Origin: Rickettsiales bacterium
Lineage (GTDB): Bacteria > Pseudomonadota > Alphaproteobacteria > Rickettsiales > UBA8987
Direction of reading: 5' to 3'
Assembly: GCA_028282625.1 (NCBI GenBank)
Contig: JANQHP010000031.1
Coordinates: 1 to 29,441, forward strand
DNA length: 29,441 nucleotides
Made by a program: the position numbers and the translations under genes. The notes under the pieces are model-generated. The model was given only the letters and a program-made list of their open reading frames with translations. It was not told the DNA's origin and searched no databases. Positions 1-7,443 of this stretch are shown piece after piece. The stretch's first letter is position 1. Each line of letters opens with the position of its first letter.

Positions 1-90
1 CCACACAGGTTTTGGCCACACAGGTTTTGGCCACACAGGTTTTGGCCACACAGGTTTTGGCCACACAGGTTTTGGCCAAGCGGGCTTTGG
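1..90. repeat. 15-bp in-frame tandem repeat, five perfect copies plus one degenerate
   Basis: The unit CCACACAGGTTTTGG occurs five times without a mismatch (1-75), then once in altered form (76-90). The unit is a multiple of three and lies in the frame of the gene ending at 265, where it encodes HTGFG. The array starts at the window edge, so its true copy number is unknown. Perfect identity between copies suggests recent expansion or homogenisation. Confidence 0.95.
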
Positions 91-265
91 CATTGGAGAA
101 CTGATTGTCTTCTTCATTATCCTTGCGCTACTGTTTATGGCCTATCTGAGCACCCTCACCTCGCAAGGAGTCAAAGGCACCATCCCAGGCCACATCGTCT
201 GTGCCTCGGACGACTCCATCTGCATCTATTGCCAGGAAAATGATGGCCCCATTTGCGACAATTAG
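2..265 (+). CDS. C-terminal part of a glycine-rich HTGFG-repeat membrane protein (5' end outside the window)
   Basis: The frame is open from the window edge to the TAG at 263-265, giving 87 visible residues. Residues 1-25 are five HTGFG pentapeptides and 26-30 are QAGFG. A strongly hydrophobic segment follows (about 31-50, IGELIVFFIILALLFMAYLS), consistent with one transmembrane helix. The short polar tail has four cysteines (residues 67, 74, 77 and 85) and many acidic residues. I do not recognise the family. The repeats, single membrane segment and Cys-rich tail suggest a surface or envelope protein (inference). The stop codon lies inside a 10-bp inverted repeat (263-291) that resembles the ends of the element at 18478-18714. 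The start codon and any signal peptide lie upstream and cannot be judged. Confidence 0.7.
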   Translation, partial: HTGFGHTGFGHTGFGHTGFGHTGFGQAGFGIGELIVFFIILALLFMAYLSTLTSQGVKGTIPGHIVCASDDSICIYCQENDGPICDN

Positions 266-291
266 ACACTATTATTAAAATATAGTGTCTA
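263..291. repeat. TAGACACTAT palindrome overlapping the stop codon
   Basis: Perfect 10-bp arms (TAGACACTAT at 263-272, ATAGTGTCTA at 282-291) flank a 9-nt AT-rich loop. The first three bases are the stop codon of the upstream gene. The outer bases match the right-hand terminal inverted repeat of the element at 18478-18714 (13 of the first 14 positions), so this may be an internally deleted copy. The RNA hairpin could also help end transcription, but no U-tract follows. Confidence 0.7.
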
Positions 292-327
292 GCACCATAA
301 AACCCTCAAAAAACAGATAGAAGATAG

Positions 328-357
328 TTGATTTCTTACACCTGAACGGGATATAAG
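328..357 (+). promoter_or_regulatory. possible plsY promoter (leaderless arrangement)
   Basis: TTGATT at 328-333 and TATAAG at 352-357 are 18 bp apart. Initiation about 7 nt after the -10 would fall at or next to the plsY ATG at 365. No clear Shine-Dalgarno sequence precedes that ATG. The match is moderate. Confidence 0.35.
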
Positions 358-364
358 TGTCGAC

Positions 365-976
365 ATGATGGAACTTTCTTCCCTTCTCACCATGACCTCG
401 TGGCAGTGGGCCATCTTCTCTTACCTCATGGGCTCCATTCCCTTCGGCTTGTTTGTCGCCCGCATGCGTGGGTTTGACGATATCCGTCTCCATGGATCAG
501 GCAATATTGGTGCCACCAACGTCATGCGCGTGGCAGGACGCATCACTGGCATCGTCGTCTTGTTGCTCGATAGCGCCAAAGGAGCCATTCCCGTCTTGCT
601 TGCCAACAGCAACGGCGGGTACGATGTGGCCGTGATTGCCGCCGGAGCAGCGGTCCTTGGGCACATCTTCCCATTATGGCTGCGCTTTCGCGGCGGAAAA
701 GGCGTTGCCACCACGCTTGCCGTGCTGCTTGCCTTGCACCTTCCGATCGGGCTTGCCTCTATATTCGCCTGGATTATCGCTTTTATCATGTCGCGCATTT
801 CCTCTCTCTCTTCCATTCTGGCCATGTTGGCCACACCCACCTTTGCCTTTTACTTTGCGCCAAGCTTAGGCATGGAAACGGTCTACCTCACCATCCTTCT
901 TAGTACGCTTGTCATTGCCCGTCACCACGCCAATATCCGTCGCCTGCTCCAGGGGAAAGAAAAGCAGGTCGTCTAG
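365..976 (+). CDS. plsY: Glycerol-3-phosphate acyltransferase PlsY
   Basis: PlsY is the integral inner-membrane enzyme that transfers an acyl group from acyl-phosphate to glycerol-3-phosphate, giving lysophosphatidic acid, the first step of phospholipid synthesis. The 203-residue length is normal. The family's conserved blocks are present: GSGNIGATN (44-52), GHIFP (99-103), RFRGGKGVATT (107-117) and RHHANIRRLL near the C-terminus (186-195). Several hydrophobic stretches alternate with these loops, as expected for a multi-pass protein. Two adjacent ATG codons (365, 368) are possible starts and there is no obvious ribosome binding site. dprA begins 3 nt after the stop, so the two genes are probably cotranscribed, a pairing common in bacteria. 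Confidence 0.97.
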   Translation: MMELSSLLTMTSWQWAIFSYLMGSIPFGLFVARMRGFDDIRLHGSGNIGATNVMRVAGRITGIVVLLLDSAKGAIPVLLANSNGGYDVAVIAAGAAVLGHIFPLWLRFRGGKGVATTLAVLLALHLPIGLASIFAWIIAFIMSRISSLSSILAMLATPTFAFYFAPSLGMETVYLTILLSTLVIARHHANIRRLLQGKEKQVV

Positions 977-979
977 CGT

Positions 980-2122
980 ATGCCTGGCTCACATAACGAC
1001 TCCACATCCCACGAACTATCGGGCGAAAGGCTCGCTCGCTTACGCCTGATTCGCAGCAACCGTGTTGGGCCGCGCACCTTTCTGGACCTACTCAAAGCCT
1101 ATGGCAGTGCCGAAGAAGCCCTTTGCCATGTGCCACAACTCGTGTCAAGCGATCAGGCGCACGCCGAATATGCGCGTGTTACCGAGCGTGGCGCCTGCCT
1201 CTTGCTGCTTGGCGACGCCGACTACCCTGCCCTCCTGACCCATATTCCCGACCCGCCGATCGCGCTAACGCTGCATGGCAATCCAGATCTCCTGCAGCAG
1301 CCTTGCATCGCCATGGTGGGTGCCCGTAATGCCTCCATCAATGGCAAGCGCCTCACACAGAAACTGGCGCAAGAGCTCGGCGAGGCAGGCATCACCATTG
1401 TATCCGGCCTGGCACGCGGCGTGGATGCCGCAGCACACGAAGGCGCCCTTGCAACCGGCACCGTGGCGGTGGTCGCAGGCGGCGCGGATATCGTCTACCC
1501 GCGCGAACATCAGCAGCTCTATGAAGCGATTTGCACCAACGGTCTGGTGGTCGCAGAAATGCCCCTTGGCACCTCGCCACGCGCCGAGCATTTTCCAAGA
1601 CGCAACCGCATCATTTCTGGTCTCTGCAGTGCCACCCTGGTGATGGAAGCCGCACGCCGTTCCGGCTCCCTCATCACGGCACGTCTGGCCGCCGAACAGG
1701 GCCGCGACGTCATGGCCGTCCCCGGCTTTCCGCTAGACCCGCGCGCCGGTGGGCCCAACCACTTAATCCAGCAAGGCGCCACGCTTATCACCAACGCGCA
1801 GGATGTGTTGGATCAACTGCAAAGCCACAAAGGCATGGCCGAACCGTATACGCCTTCTCTTTTTTCCACCATGGAACATACCGCCGGTGATACGGAGCAA
1901 GACGAGGCAAGCACGGTGCCAGAAGAAGCGCATCAAAACCCCACCGAAGAAGAAACCACGCGCCTGAAGAACGCGCTTTCGACCACACCTGTGGCGCTGG
2001 ATACCATCGCCCATGAAGTCCACATGCCCATGCAACGCCTGCTTCCTCTATTGCTTAAGTGGGAGTTAAACGGAGAGCTGCACCGCCTGCCTGGCAATCG
2101 CGTGGTCCTGGCGACCGACTAG
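980..2122 (+). CDS. dprA: DNA processing protein DprA (Smf family)
   Basis: DprA binds incoming single-stranded DNA and loads RecA during natural transformation; it is also widespread in bacteria not known to be competent. The 380-residue protein has the three usual regions: an N-terminal helical DNA-binding-like region (about 15-80), the Rossmann-like core (about 85-290) and a C-terminal winged-helix (DML1-like) domain (about 323-378). Core motifs are VGARNAS (113-119), SGLARGVD (142-149), FPRRNRIISGL (205-215) and GSLIT (229-233). A polar linker rich in Glu, Thr and Asp (about 295-325) joins core and winged helix. It starts 3 nt after plsY. A competence role cannot be inferred from this gene alone. 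Confidence 0.95.
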   Translation: MPGSHNDSTSHELSGERLARLRLIRSNRVGPRTFLDLLKAYGSAEEALCHVPQLVSSDQAHAEYARVTERGACLLLLGDADYPALLTHIPDPPIALTLHGNPDLLQQPCIAMVGARNASINGKRLTQKLAQELGEAGITIVSGLARGVDAAAHEGALATGTVAVVAGGADIVYPREHQQLYEAICTNGLVVAEMPLGTSPRAEHFPRRNRIISGLCSATLVMEAARRSGSLITARLAAEQGRDVMAVPGFPLDPRAGGPNHLIQQGATLITNAQDVLDQLQSHKGMAEPYTPSLFSTMEHTAGDTEQDEASTVPEEAHQNPTEEETTRLKNALSTTPVALDTIAHEVHMPMQRLLPLLLKWELNGELHRLPGNRVVLATD

Positions 2123-2140
2123 CTGCAAAAAACTCCCCCC

Positions 2141-2169
2141 TTGCCCTTTACGCTGCCATCGGTTAGGCT
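2141..2169 (+). promoter_or_regulatory. candidate sigma-70-type promoter for asd
   Basis: TTGCCC at 2141-2146 is 17 bp from TAGGCT at 2164-2169, with the asd ATG at 2202. The same TAGGCT -10 form recurs in the promoter of the gene starting at 23870, which raises confidence slightly. Confidence 0.45.
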
Positions 2170-2201
2170 AGCCCCCCTTTAAAAAGCAATCGAGACATCC
2201 A

Positions 2202-3239
2202 ATGACCTATACCATCGCCGTTGTAGGAGCGACCGGAAATGTTGGGAAAGAAATGCTTGCCGTATTGGCCGAGCGCAACTTTCCTGTGAAGCAGGTCCAC
2301 GCCCTTGCTTCCCGCAATTCGGTCGGGCGTGAGGTTAGTTTTGGTGAGGAACGTACCCTTAAAGTTGAAGATCTCGAACATTTTGATTTCTCCGATGTCG
2401 ATATCGGCTTTTTCTCGCCCGGTGCCGCGGTTTCCAAAATCCACGCGCCGCGTGCGGCCAAATCCGGCTGCGTGGTGATCGACAACACGTCCCACTTCCG
2501 TATGGAAGAAGATGTTCCGCTGGTGGTGCCAGAGGTCAATGCCACCGCGCTGAAGGATTTTAGCAAACGTCACATCATTGCCAATCCCAATTGCTCCACC
2601 ATCCAAATGGTGACCGCCCTCAAACCGCTGCACGATATTGCGCCGATCAAGCGTGTGGTGGTGGCCACCTACCAATCTGTCTCCGGAGCGGGCAAGGCCG
2701 CCATGGATGAGCTCTACAATCAAACCAAGCACATCTTCGCCGGTCAGCATGATACACCGCAGCAATTTACCAAGCGCATTGCCTTTAATGCGATTCCACA
2801 TATTGATGTCTTTGTGGAAACCGGGCCCCATGCCGGTGCCACCAAAGAAGAGTGGAAAATGATCGTGGAGACCCAAAAAATCCTGGACCCGAACATCCGT
2901 GTTTCTGCCACATGTGTACGCCTGCCTGTCTTTGTTGGACACGGTGAGGCAGTGCATGTGGAATTTGCCAAACCCATCACGGAAAAACAGGCGCGCGCCG
3001 CACTGGAAGCAGCACCCGGCGTTGCTTTGGAAGACCAGCGTCAAGATGGTGGCTATGTCACCCCTCAAGAATGCGTCGGACTCGACGATGTGTTTGTCTC
3101 CCGCCTACGCAAAGACCCTTCGGTGGAGCATGGTCTGAATTTCTGGGTGGTGGCCGATAACATGCGCAAAGGCGCGGCCTTAAACGCCGTCCAAATCGCC
3201 GAAACCCTCATCAAAGACCACGGCCTATCACCCAAATAG
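2202..3239 (+). CDS. asd: Aspartate-semialdehyde dehydrogenase
   Basis: Asd reduces aspartyl-4-phosphate to aspartate semialdehyde with NADPH, the branch point to lysine, diaminopimelate, methionine and threonine. It therefore also feeds peptidoglycan synthesis. The 345-residue protein has the nucleotide-binding loop GATGNVG (9-15), the catalytic cysteine in NPNCST (Cys131), the catalytic histidine in VGHGEA (His247) and the C-terminal DNMRKGAALNAVQIAE block (about 319-334). All key residues are present. The ribosome binding site is weak (GAGACATCCA before ATG). The gene is convergent with era, with only 14 nt between stops and no obvious intrinsic terminator. Confidence 0.97.
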   Translation: MTYTIAVVGATGNVGKEMLAVLAERNFPVKQVHALASRNSVGREVSFGEERTLKVEDLEHFDFSDVDIGFFSPGAAVSKIHAPRAAKSGCVVIDNTSHFRMEEDVPLVVPEVNATALKDFSKRHIIANPNCSTIQMVTALKPLHDIAPIKRVVVATYQSVSGAGKAAMDELYNQTKHIFAGQHDTPQQFTKRIAFNAIPHIDVFVETGPHAGATKEEWKMIVETQKILDPNIRVSATCVRLPVFVGHGEAVHVEFAKPITEKQARAALEAAPGVALEDQRQDGGYVTPQECVGLDDVFVSRLRKDPSVEHGLNFWVVADNMRKGAALNAVQIAETLIKDHGLSPK

Positions 3240-3253
3240 GCTGTCCTGCTTGA

Positions 3254-4165
3254 TCAAAGCTTCTCCATCCATTTGGGGTCCACTTTGACATGCAAAAACA
3301 GGTGCACTTTTTGACCCAACGCCTGCGCAATATGCTGCCGTGCTGCGGTGCCAATCTCCTTAATACGCGCGCCATTCTTACCGAGCAGCATCGCCTTCTG
3401 TGAGGCCGTTTCCACATAAATACACTGGTGGATATGTACACCTTGTCGGCCTCTTTCTTCCCATGTCTCACACTCCACCTTCAGCCGATAAGGCAATTCC
3501 TGCTGCAAACGAAACAGCAGCGTCTCTCGTGTGATCTCTGCGGCCAATTCGCGCATAGGAATATCGCTCACATCCTCCGGATCGTAAGCATAAGGCCCTT
3601 CCGGCGCCAATGAGGCCAAATAATCCAACAGATCTTCCACACCATCGCCTTTAAGTGCACTAATCATAAAACTACGCGTAAAATCGTAAAGCGCATACAA
3701 GGATTGACCAAGCTGCAACAAAGGAGCCTTTGCCATGGCATCCACCTTGTTCAACACCAATACTACCGGCACGGCTTCACTATCCGCACGCGCCTTCAGC
3801 CGGGCAAGGGCACGCTCCATCGCCGGGTCTGCGCCCTGCTTATGCCAGCGCGGTGCATCCACCATCACCACCACTGCCGTGGCCTGTTCCAACGCTTCCC
3901 AGGCCTGCTGCACCATCTGCAGCTCCAACTTGCTTTTGGCTTTAAACAAGCCCGGCGTATCCCAAAACACCAGTTGCGCTTCGTCCTTCATCACCACACC
4001 CGCCGTACGCATACGCGTGGTTTGCACCTTGGGTGTGACAATCGCCACTTTCTGCCCCACCAACCGGTTGACCAGGGTCGATTTCCCGGCATTCGTCGCA
4101 CCCATCAGCGGAAAGAATCCCACCCGACTTTGACCACAATCTCCTACAGCGCCCTCCTCTTGCAT
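3254..4165 (-). CDS. era: GTPase Era
   Basis: Era is an essential GTPase that binds the 3' end of 16S rRNA and assists 30S subunit maturation. The 303-residue protein has a Ras-like GTPase domain with G1 GATNAGKST (22-30), G3 DTPG (69-72), G4 NKVD (139-142) and SALKG (169-173). A C-terminal KH domain carries GKNGARIKEIG (262-272). The N-terminal 15 residues are not conserved in the family. The position is odd: era usually follows rnc, but here it directly follows a histidine kinase, whose TAA (4168-4166) is immediately followed by the era ATG (TAAATG). This suggests cotranscription and perhaps translational coupling. No better downstream start precedes the G1 loop. Confidence 0.97.
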   Translation of the reverse strand: MQEEGAVGDCGQSRVGFFPLMGATNAGKSTLVNRLVGQKVAIVTPKVQTTRMRTAGVVMKDEAQLVFWDTPGLFKAKSKLELQMVQQAWEALEQATAVVVMVDAPRWHKQGADPAMERALARLKARADSEAVPVVLVLNKVDAMAKAPLLQLGQSLYALYDFTRSFMISALKGDGVEDLLDYLASLAPEGPYAYDPEDVSDIPMRELAAEITRETLLFRLQQELPYRLKVECETWEERGRQGVHIHQCIYVETASQKAMLLGKNGARIKEIGTAARQHIAQALGQKVHLFLHVKVDPKWMEKL

Positions 4166-5698
4166 TTAAGCAATTTCCAATGCCTGTGGAAATGCCACCA
4201 CGAAACAGGCACCCTGCTTATCCGGCTGTGGCTCCACCCAGATTTTGCCACGGTGCGCCTCCATAATCTCCTTACAGATCGCAAGCCCAAGCCCTGTTCC
4301 TTCCTGATTCCCGCTTGTTTGAGGCGCTTGCATAAATTGCTCAAACACCTGCTCCAGCTGATCGTCTGCCACCCCCTCGCCTTCATCCGTTACACTCAGC
4401 GCAATCGATGGTCGCGTCAAGTGCGAGGCACCTTCTGCCGTCAACACACAGGTATAAATCCGCAATGTAATAGTGCCGCCCTCAGGCGAAAATTTGATCG
4501 CATTGGAGAGCAGATTATTGATCACCTGTAAGGCACTCTCCTTGTCGCACATCACCATGCTGTGCTCGGTGGTTTCATCCACCAGTTTGGTCTTCAAACG
4601 CTTCTCTTCAAACAAAGGGTAAAGCTCATCCAATTCGGATTGGACCAACGGCAGCAACGAATACGCCGAAAAAGAAAATTGATGCTTGCCCGCCTCCAGC
4701 TTGGAAAGGTCCAGCAAATTGTTCAACAAAGCAAGCAAGCGAAGGCCGCTTTCATGAATGCGCGCAAAATATTTCTTCAGCTCCTTCTCTGCCACATGGC
4801 CCGTCTCTTCCACACCAAAATCGGCATAGCTTAAAATAGCATGCATGGGCGTACGCAATTCGTGGCTCATATTCGCTAAAAAATCGCTTTTGGCCTTGTT
4901 GGCCTTTTCGGCAGAACGCTTGGCCGCACGGAGCGCCTCAGTACGCTCTTCCACCCGCGCCTCCAGATTCGTATTCGCCTCCCGCACCTGTGACTCACGG
5001 TCATGAATTTGCTGCAACATATGGTTAAAACTCTCCACCAGCACCCCAAGCTCATCTTCGGATGTCTTATGCGCACGCACGGCATAATTATGATGCTCCG
5101 ATACCGCCTTTGCCACTTCCACCAGCCCCTTTACCGGCGTACTAATCGTTTTACGCAAGCGGGAAGAAAGCCGATACGCCACCAGCAAACCAAGCAACAT
5201 CGCACAAAAGGCATATAAAATAGAAAGCGCAATATTGGCATAAAAACCATATAGGGTCGAAAGGATATAAATAGACCCAAGCACTTCACCATGAAACAAG
5301 ATCGGCTGGTAAATATAGATATGCAGCCAGTCGCGCATATAAAGCCCAGGCTGATCCACCACCGGGCAGTCCAGCAGGTCACCCGCTTGGGCAAACACCT
5401 CCCCACTTGCATCATACATGCACGCATGCTGCACAAAATCATGCAAAAACAGCGCTTCCAGATTTTCCTGTGCCACCTGCCCATCTTCATAAAGCAATGC
5501 AGCCGTACTCTGGCTGCCAATCACACGCGAAAGAAGCGCTAATTCGCGCTGCAAATCATCTTGAAATTTATAGACCCCCACCAACGCAAAAAGAAAAAGC
5601 ATCACGCCAAGCGCGGTGGCCGTGGTCAGCATGGTAATGCGCAAAATTTTGCGGGAAAGCGAAAGCCGACGAAATGGAACAATGCCAAGCCGATACAT
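4166..5698 (-). CDS. Membrane sensor histidine kinase with CHASE8-like periplasmic region
   Basis: This 510-residue kinase has a short cytoplasmic N-terminus, a first TM helix (about 23-43), a periplasmic region (about 44-152), a second TM helix (about 153-175) and a HAMP linker (about 178-230). A coiled coil (about 230-268), a HisKA domain with SHELRTP (phospho-acceptor His279) and a HATPase follow. The HATPase has an N box near NNLLSNAIKF (394-403), DEGEGV (438-443) and GTGLGLAI (467-474), so it looks catalytically intact. The periplasmic pattern (ELALLSRVIGSQSTAALLYEDG, then a VQHACMYDASG-like strand) resembles the CHASE8 sensor domain of YfiN/TpbB-type diguanylate cyclases. It has two cysteines (93, 111). 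It lies divergent to a YfiR-family gene and a receiver-domain gene, its probable partners (inference). Kinase identity is firm; the CHASE8 assignment is by pattern only. Confidence 0.92.
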   Translation of the reverse strand: MYRLGIVPFRRLSLSRKILRITMLTTATALGVMLFLFALVGVYKFQDDLQRELALLSRVIGSQSTAALLYEDGQVAQENLEALFLHDFVQHACMYDASGEVFAQAGDLLDCPVVDQPGLYMRDWLHIYIYQPILFHGEVLGSIYILSTLYGFYANIALSILYAFCAMLLGLLVAYRLSSRLRKTISTPVKGLVEVAKAVSEHHNYAVRAHKTSEDELGVLVESFNHMLQQIHDRESQVREANTNLEARVEERTEALRAAKRSAEKANKAKSDFLANMSHELRTPMHAILSYADFGVEETGHVAEKELKKYFARIHESGLRLLALLNNLLDLSKLEAGKHQFSFSAYSLLPLVQSELDELYPLFEEKRLKTKLVDETTEHSMVMCDKESALQVINNLLSNAIKFSPEGGTITLRIYTCVLTAEGASHLTRPSIALSVTDEGEGVADDQLEQVFEQFMQAPQTSGNQEGTGLGLAICKEIMEAHRGKIWVEPQPDKQGACFVVAFPQALEIA

Positions 5699-5879
5699 TA
5701 TAATGCGTTGCCTTTTATCTTTCTTGGTGCTTGCGTTTTAGGTCTAAAAAGTAAATGCTAGGCACAGTGATCGTCACACCCAAACTATCAACATCGAGCC
5801 ATGCATGATACCAATAATGTGAGAATGCCCGAAACAAAGCAAGCCTGATTCGTTTCACCTGCCCAGATACCAAGGAATA

Positions 5880-6479
5880 ATGCCCCTTCCTCCCCACTCA
5901 TACCATATGCGCGCCACCGCATGGATCGGCATTGTGGCTTTATGGTTCCTCAGCATCACACTGACCCTCTTCATCATGCTCCAGTTTCAAGAGCCGTTAA
6001 GGGCAGAAGAAGAGCGAAACAAAGAATTTCAAATCAAGTCAGCGTTTATCTATCGCTTCATGCTGTTTACCACCTGGCCCAAAGAAATATGGCAGGATAC
6101 AAAACAGGAGCTGCAAGTCTGCGTGGCCTCTTCTCCTGTTTTTCTTAAAACCATCAAGGCGATGGAAACAAAAAAAGTTAAGGAACATACGATTGCGATT
6201 AAACCCATTACCATGCGTAGCGATATCCGCTCCTGCCACGTGCTTTTTATTAACGAAGCATACGAAAAACGCACCATCAGGTTACTGGACCAAGCACGTT
6301 ACCTTCCTATCTTGACCATCACCGATTCTGCAAAAGGCTTTGACCTGCCAGGCATTGTAATCGCCTTAACTAACAAAAACAATCGGTTACGCTTTTATAT
6401 TGATGCCACGCAAGCAAAATCTCGCCGCATGACCATTAGCTCTAAATTGCTAGAGCTTGCTGACCGTGTTATTTTTTAG
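5880..6479 (+). CDS. YfiR family (DUF4154) periplasmic protein
   Basis: YfiR is a periplasmic repressor that controls the inner-membrane diguanylate cyclase YfiN through its periplasmic domain and responds to redox or envelope stress. This 199-residue protein begins with a hydrophobic segment (about 15-35) ending in LRA-EEE (41-45), which could be a signal peptide or an anchor. Family signatures are IKSAFIYRFMLFTTWP (52-67), CHVLFI (119-124), the LPILTITDSAKGFDLPGI block (142-159) and the C-terminal RLRFYIDAT...ISSKLLELA stretch. Cysteines lie at 81 and 119. AAGGA four bases before ATG 5880 supports that start. The neighbours are a divergent kinase with a CHASE8-like sensor and a downstream receiver-ATPase gene, so this copy may regulate a kinase rather than a cyclase (inference). 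Confidence 0.82.
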   Translation: MPLPPHSYHMRATAWIGIVALWFLSITLTLFIMLQFQEPLRAEEERNKEFQIKSAFIYRFMLFTTWPKEIWQDTKQELQVCVASSPVFLKTIKAMETKKVKEHTIAIKPITMRSDIRSCHVLFINEAYEKRTIRLLDQARYLPILTITDSAKGFDLPGIVIALTNKNNRLRFYIDATQAKSRRMTISSKLLELADRVIF

Positions 6480-6493
6480 GATATAGGTCAATT

Positions 6494-7411
6494 ATGCACA
6501 TTCTTGCTGTGGACGATGATACGCTCAATCTAGATATCATAGAGCACACACTGACCAAAGAGGGGCACACCATCTATTCTGTGATCAACGCAGAACAAGC
6601 GCTGGATTTTCTTAAAGATACATCCAGCCAATGCGACATCATCCTGCTGGACCGCATGTTGCCGGATATGGATGGCATGGACCTGATTCACTGGATCAAA
6701 AAACAATCAGGCCTGCGCCACATTCCCGTGATTTTTCAAAGTGCCGCATCACGCAAAAAAGATATCCGTGAAGGTATGAAAGCAGGCGCCTATTATTACC
6801 TGCCCAAGCCTTATAGCCGCCAGGCCCTGCTGCAAATTATCGACATGGCCGCCCACGATGTCCACCGCATGCGTGCCCGCGTCGCCTCATTGCCACCAGG
6901 GCGCGACAAAGATATGGCCATGCCACATTCGGTGCATATGCAAATCCATAGCATGGAAGATATTCAGGAAGCGGCCAACTATTTTGCGCATCTTTTTCCT
7001 GACCCAGAGCGGGTTATCTTTGGTATCACAGAACTGCTGGTCAATGCCATTGAACACGGCAATCTTGGGGTGGGGTATGAGCAAAAAGGCAACTGGATCA
7101 GCGATGGGGCCTATACCCAAAATATCAAAGAACTGGAAACCGAAATGCACCCCGCGCAAAAAAAGGTGGATATTACCTTCCTCAAACAAGCCGAAACCTA
7201 TATTCTTACGGTCGCCGATGAAGGCAGCGGTTTTGATTGGCGTCATTACATGGAAATTGACCCGACCCGTGCGATTGACAACCACGGCAGAGGCATTGCC
7301 ATTAGCACCATGCACTGCTTTGATTCCATGAGCTACAACGAAAAAGGCAACAAAGTCATCTGTAAAATACACATGCCCATACCACAAACCCCACCTTCAT
7401 CTAACGGATAG
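6494..7411 (+). CDS. Response regulator: receiver domain fused to RsbW-like ATPase domain
   Basis: Residues 1-120 form a CheY-like receiver with acidic residues Asp7-Asp9, phospho-acceptor Asp53 in LLDRMLPDMDG, Ser83 in the usual Thr/Ser position and Lys105 in PKPY. Residues about 145-295 form a GHKL ATPase of the RsbW/SpoIIAB type. Its N box is ELLVNAIEHGNLG (180-192), with VADEGSGFDW (240-249) and NHGRGIAI (263-270). There is no HisKA domain, so it is not a hybrid kinase. RsbW-type domains act as anti-sigma or serine kinases, but no sigma or anti-sigma-antagonist gene is visible here. It starts 14 nt after the YfiR-like gene and probably shares its mRNA. The divergent kinase at 4166-5698 is the obvious candidate phosphodonor (inference). 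Confidence 0.88.
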   Translation: MHILAVDDDTLNLDIIEHTLTKEGHTIYSVINAEQALDFLKDTSSQCDIILLDRMLPDMDGMDLIHWIKKQSGLRHIPVIFQSAASRKKDIREGMKAGAYYYLPKPYSRQALLQIIDMAAHDVHRMRARVASLPPGRDKDMAMPHSVHMQIHSMEDIQEAANYFAHLFPDPERVIFGITELLVNAIEHGNLGVGYEQKGNWISDGAYTQNIKELETEMHPAQKKVDITFLKQAETYILTVADEGSGFDWRHYMEIDPTRAIDNHGRGIAISTMHCFDSMSYNEKGNKVICKIHMPIPQTPPSSNG

Positions 7412-7443
7412 CTTTTTTCATCACAACACATAACAAGGAGAAC

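Noticed and set aside
1..90. CRISPR-like array
   Set aside because: The 15-bp units are directly adjacent with no spacers and read in frame as HTGFG.
2163..3068. 301-residue minus-strand frame
   Set aside because: Antisense to asd, which has all its catalytic motifs.
3704..4531. 275-residue plus-strand frame
   Set aside because: Antisense to era and the kinase; His/Arg/Leu-rich composition typical of a shadow frame.
5715..5897. 60-residue minus-strand frame between the YfiR-like gene and the kinase
   Set aside because: It starts with GTG, has no properly spaced ribosome binding site and overlaps the YfiR-like start on the other strand. The protein text looks fairly natural, so a small upstream gene is not fully excluded.
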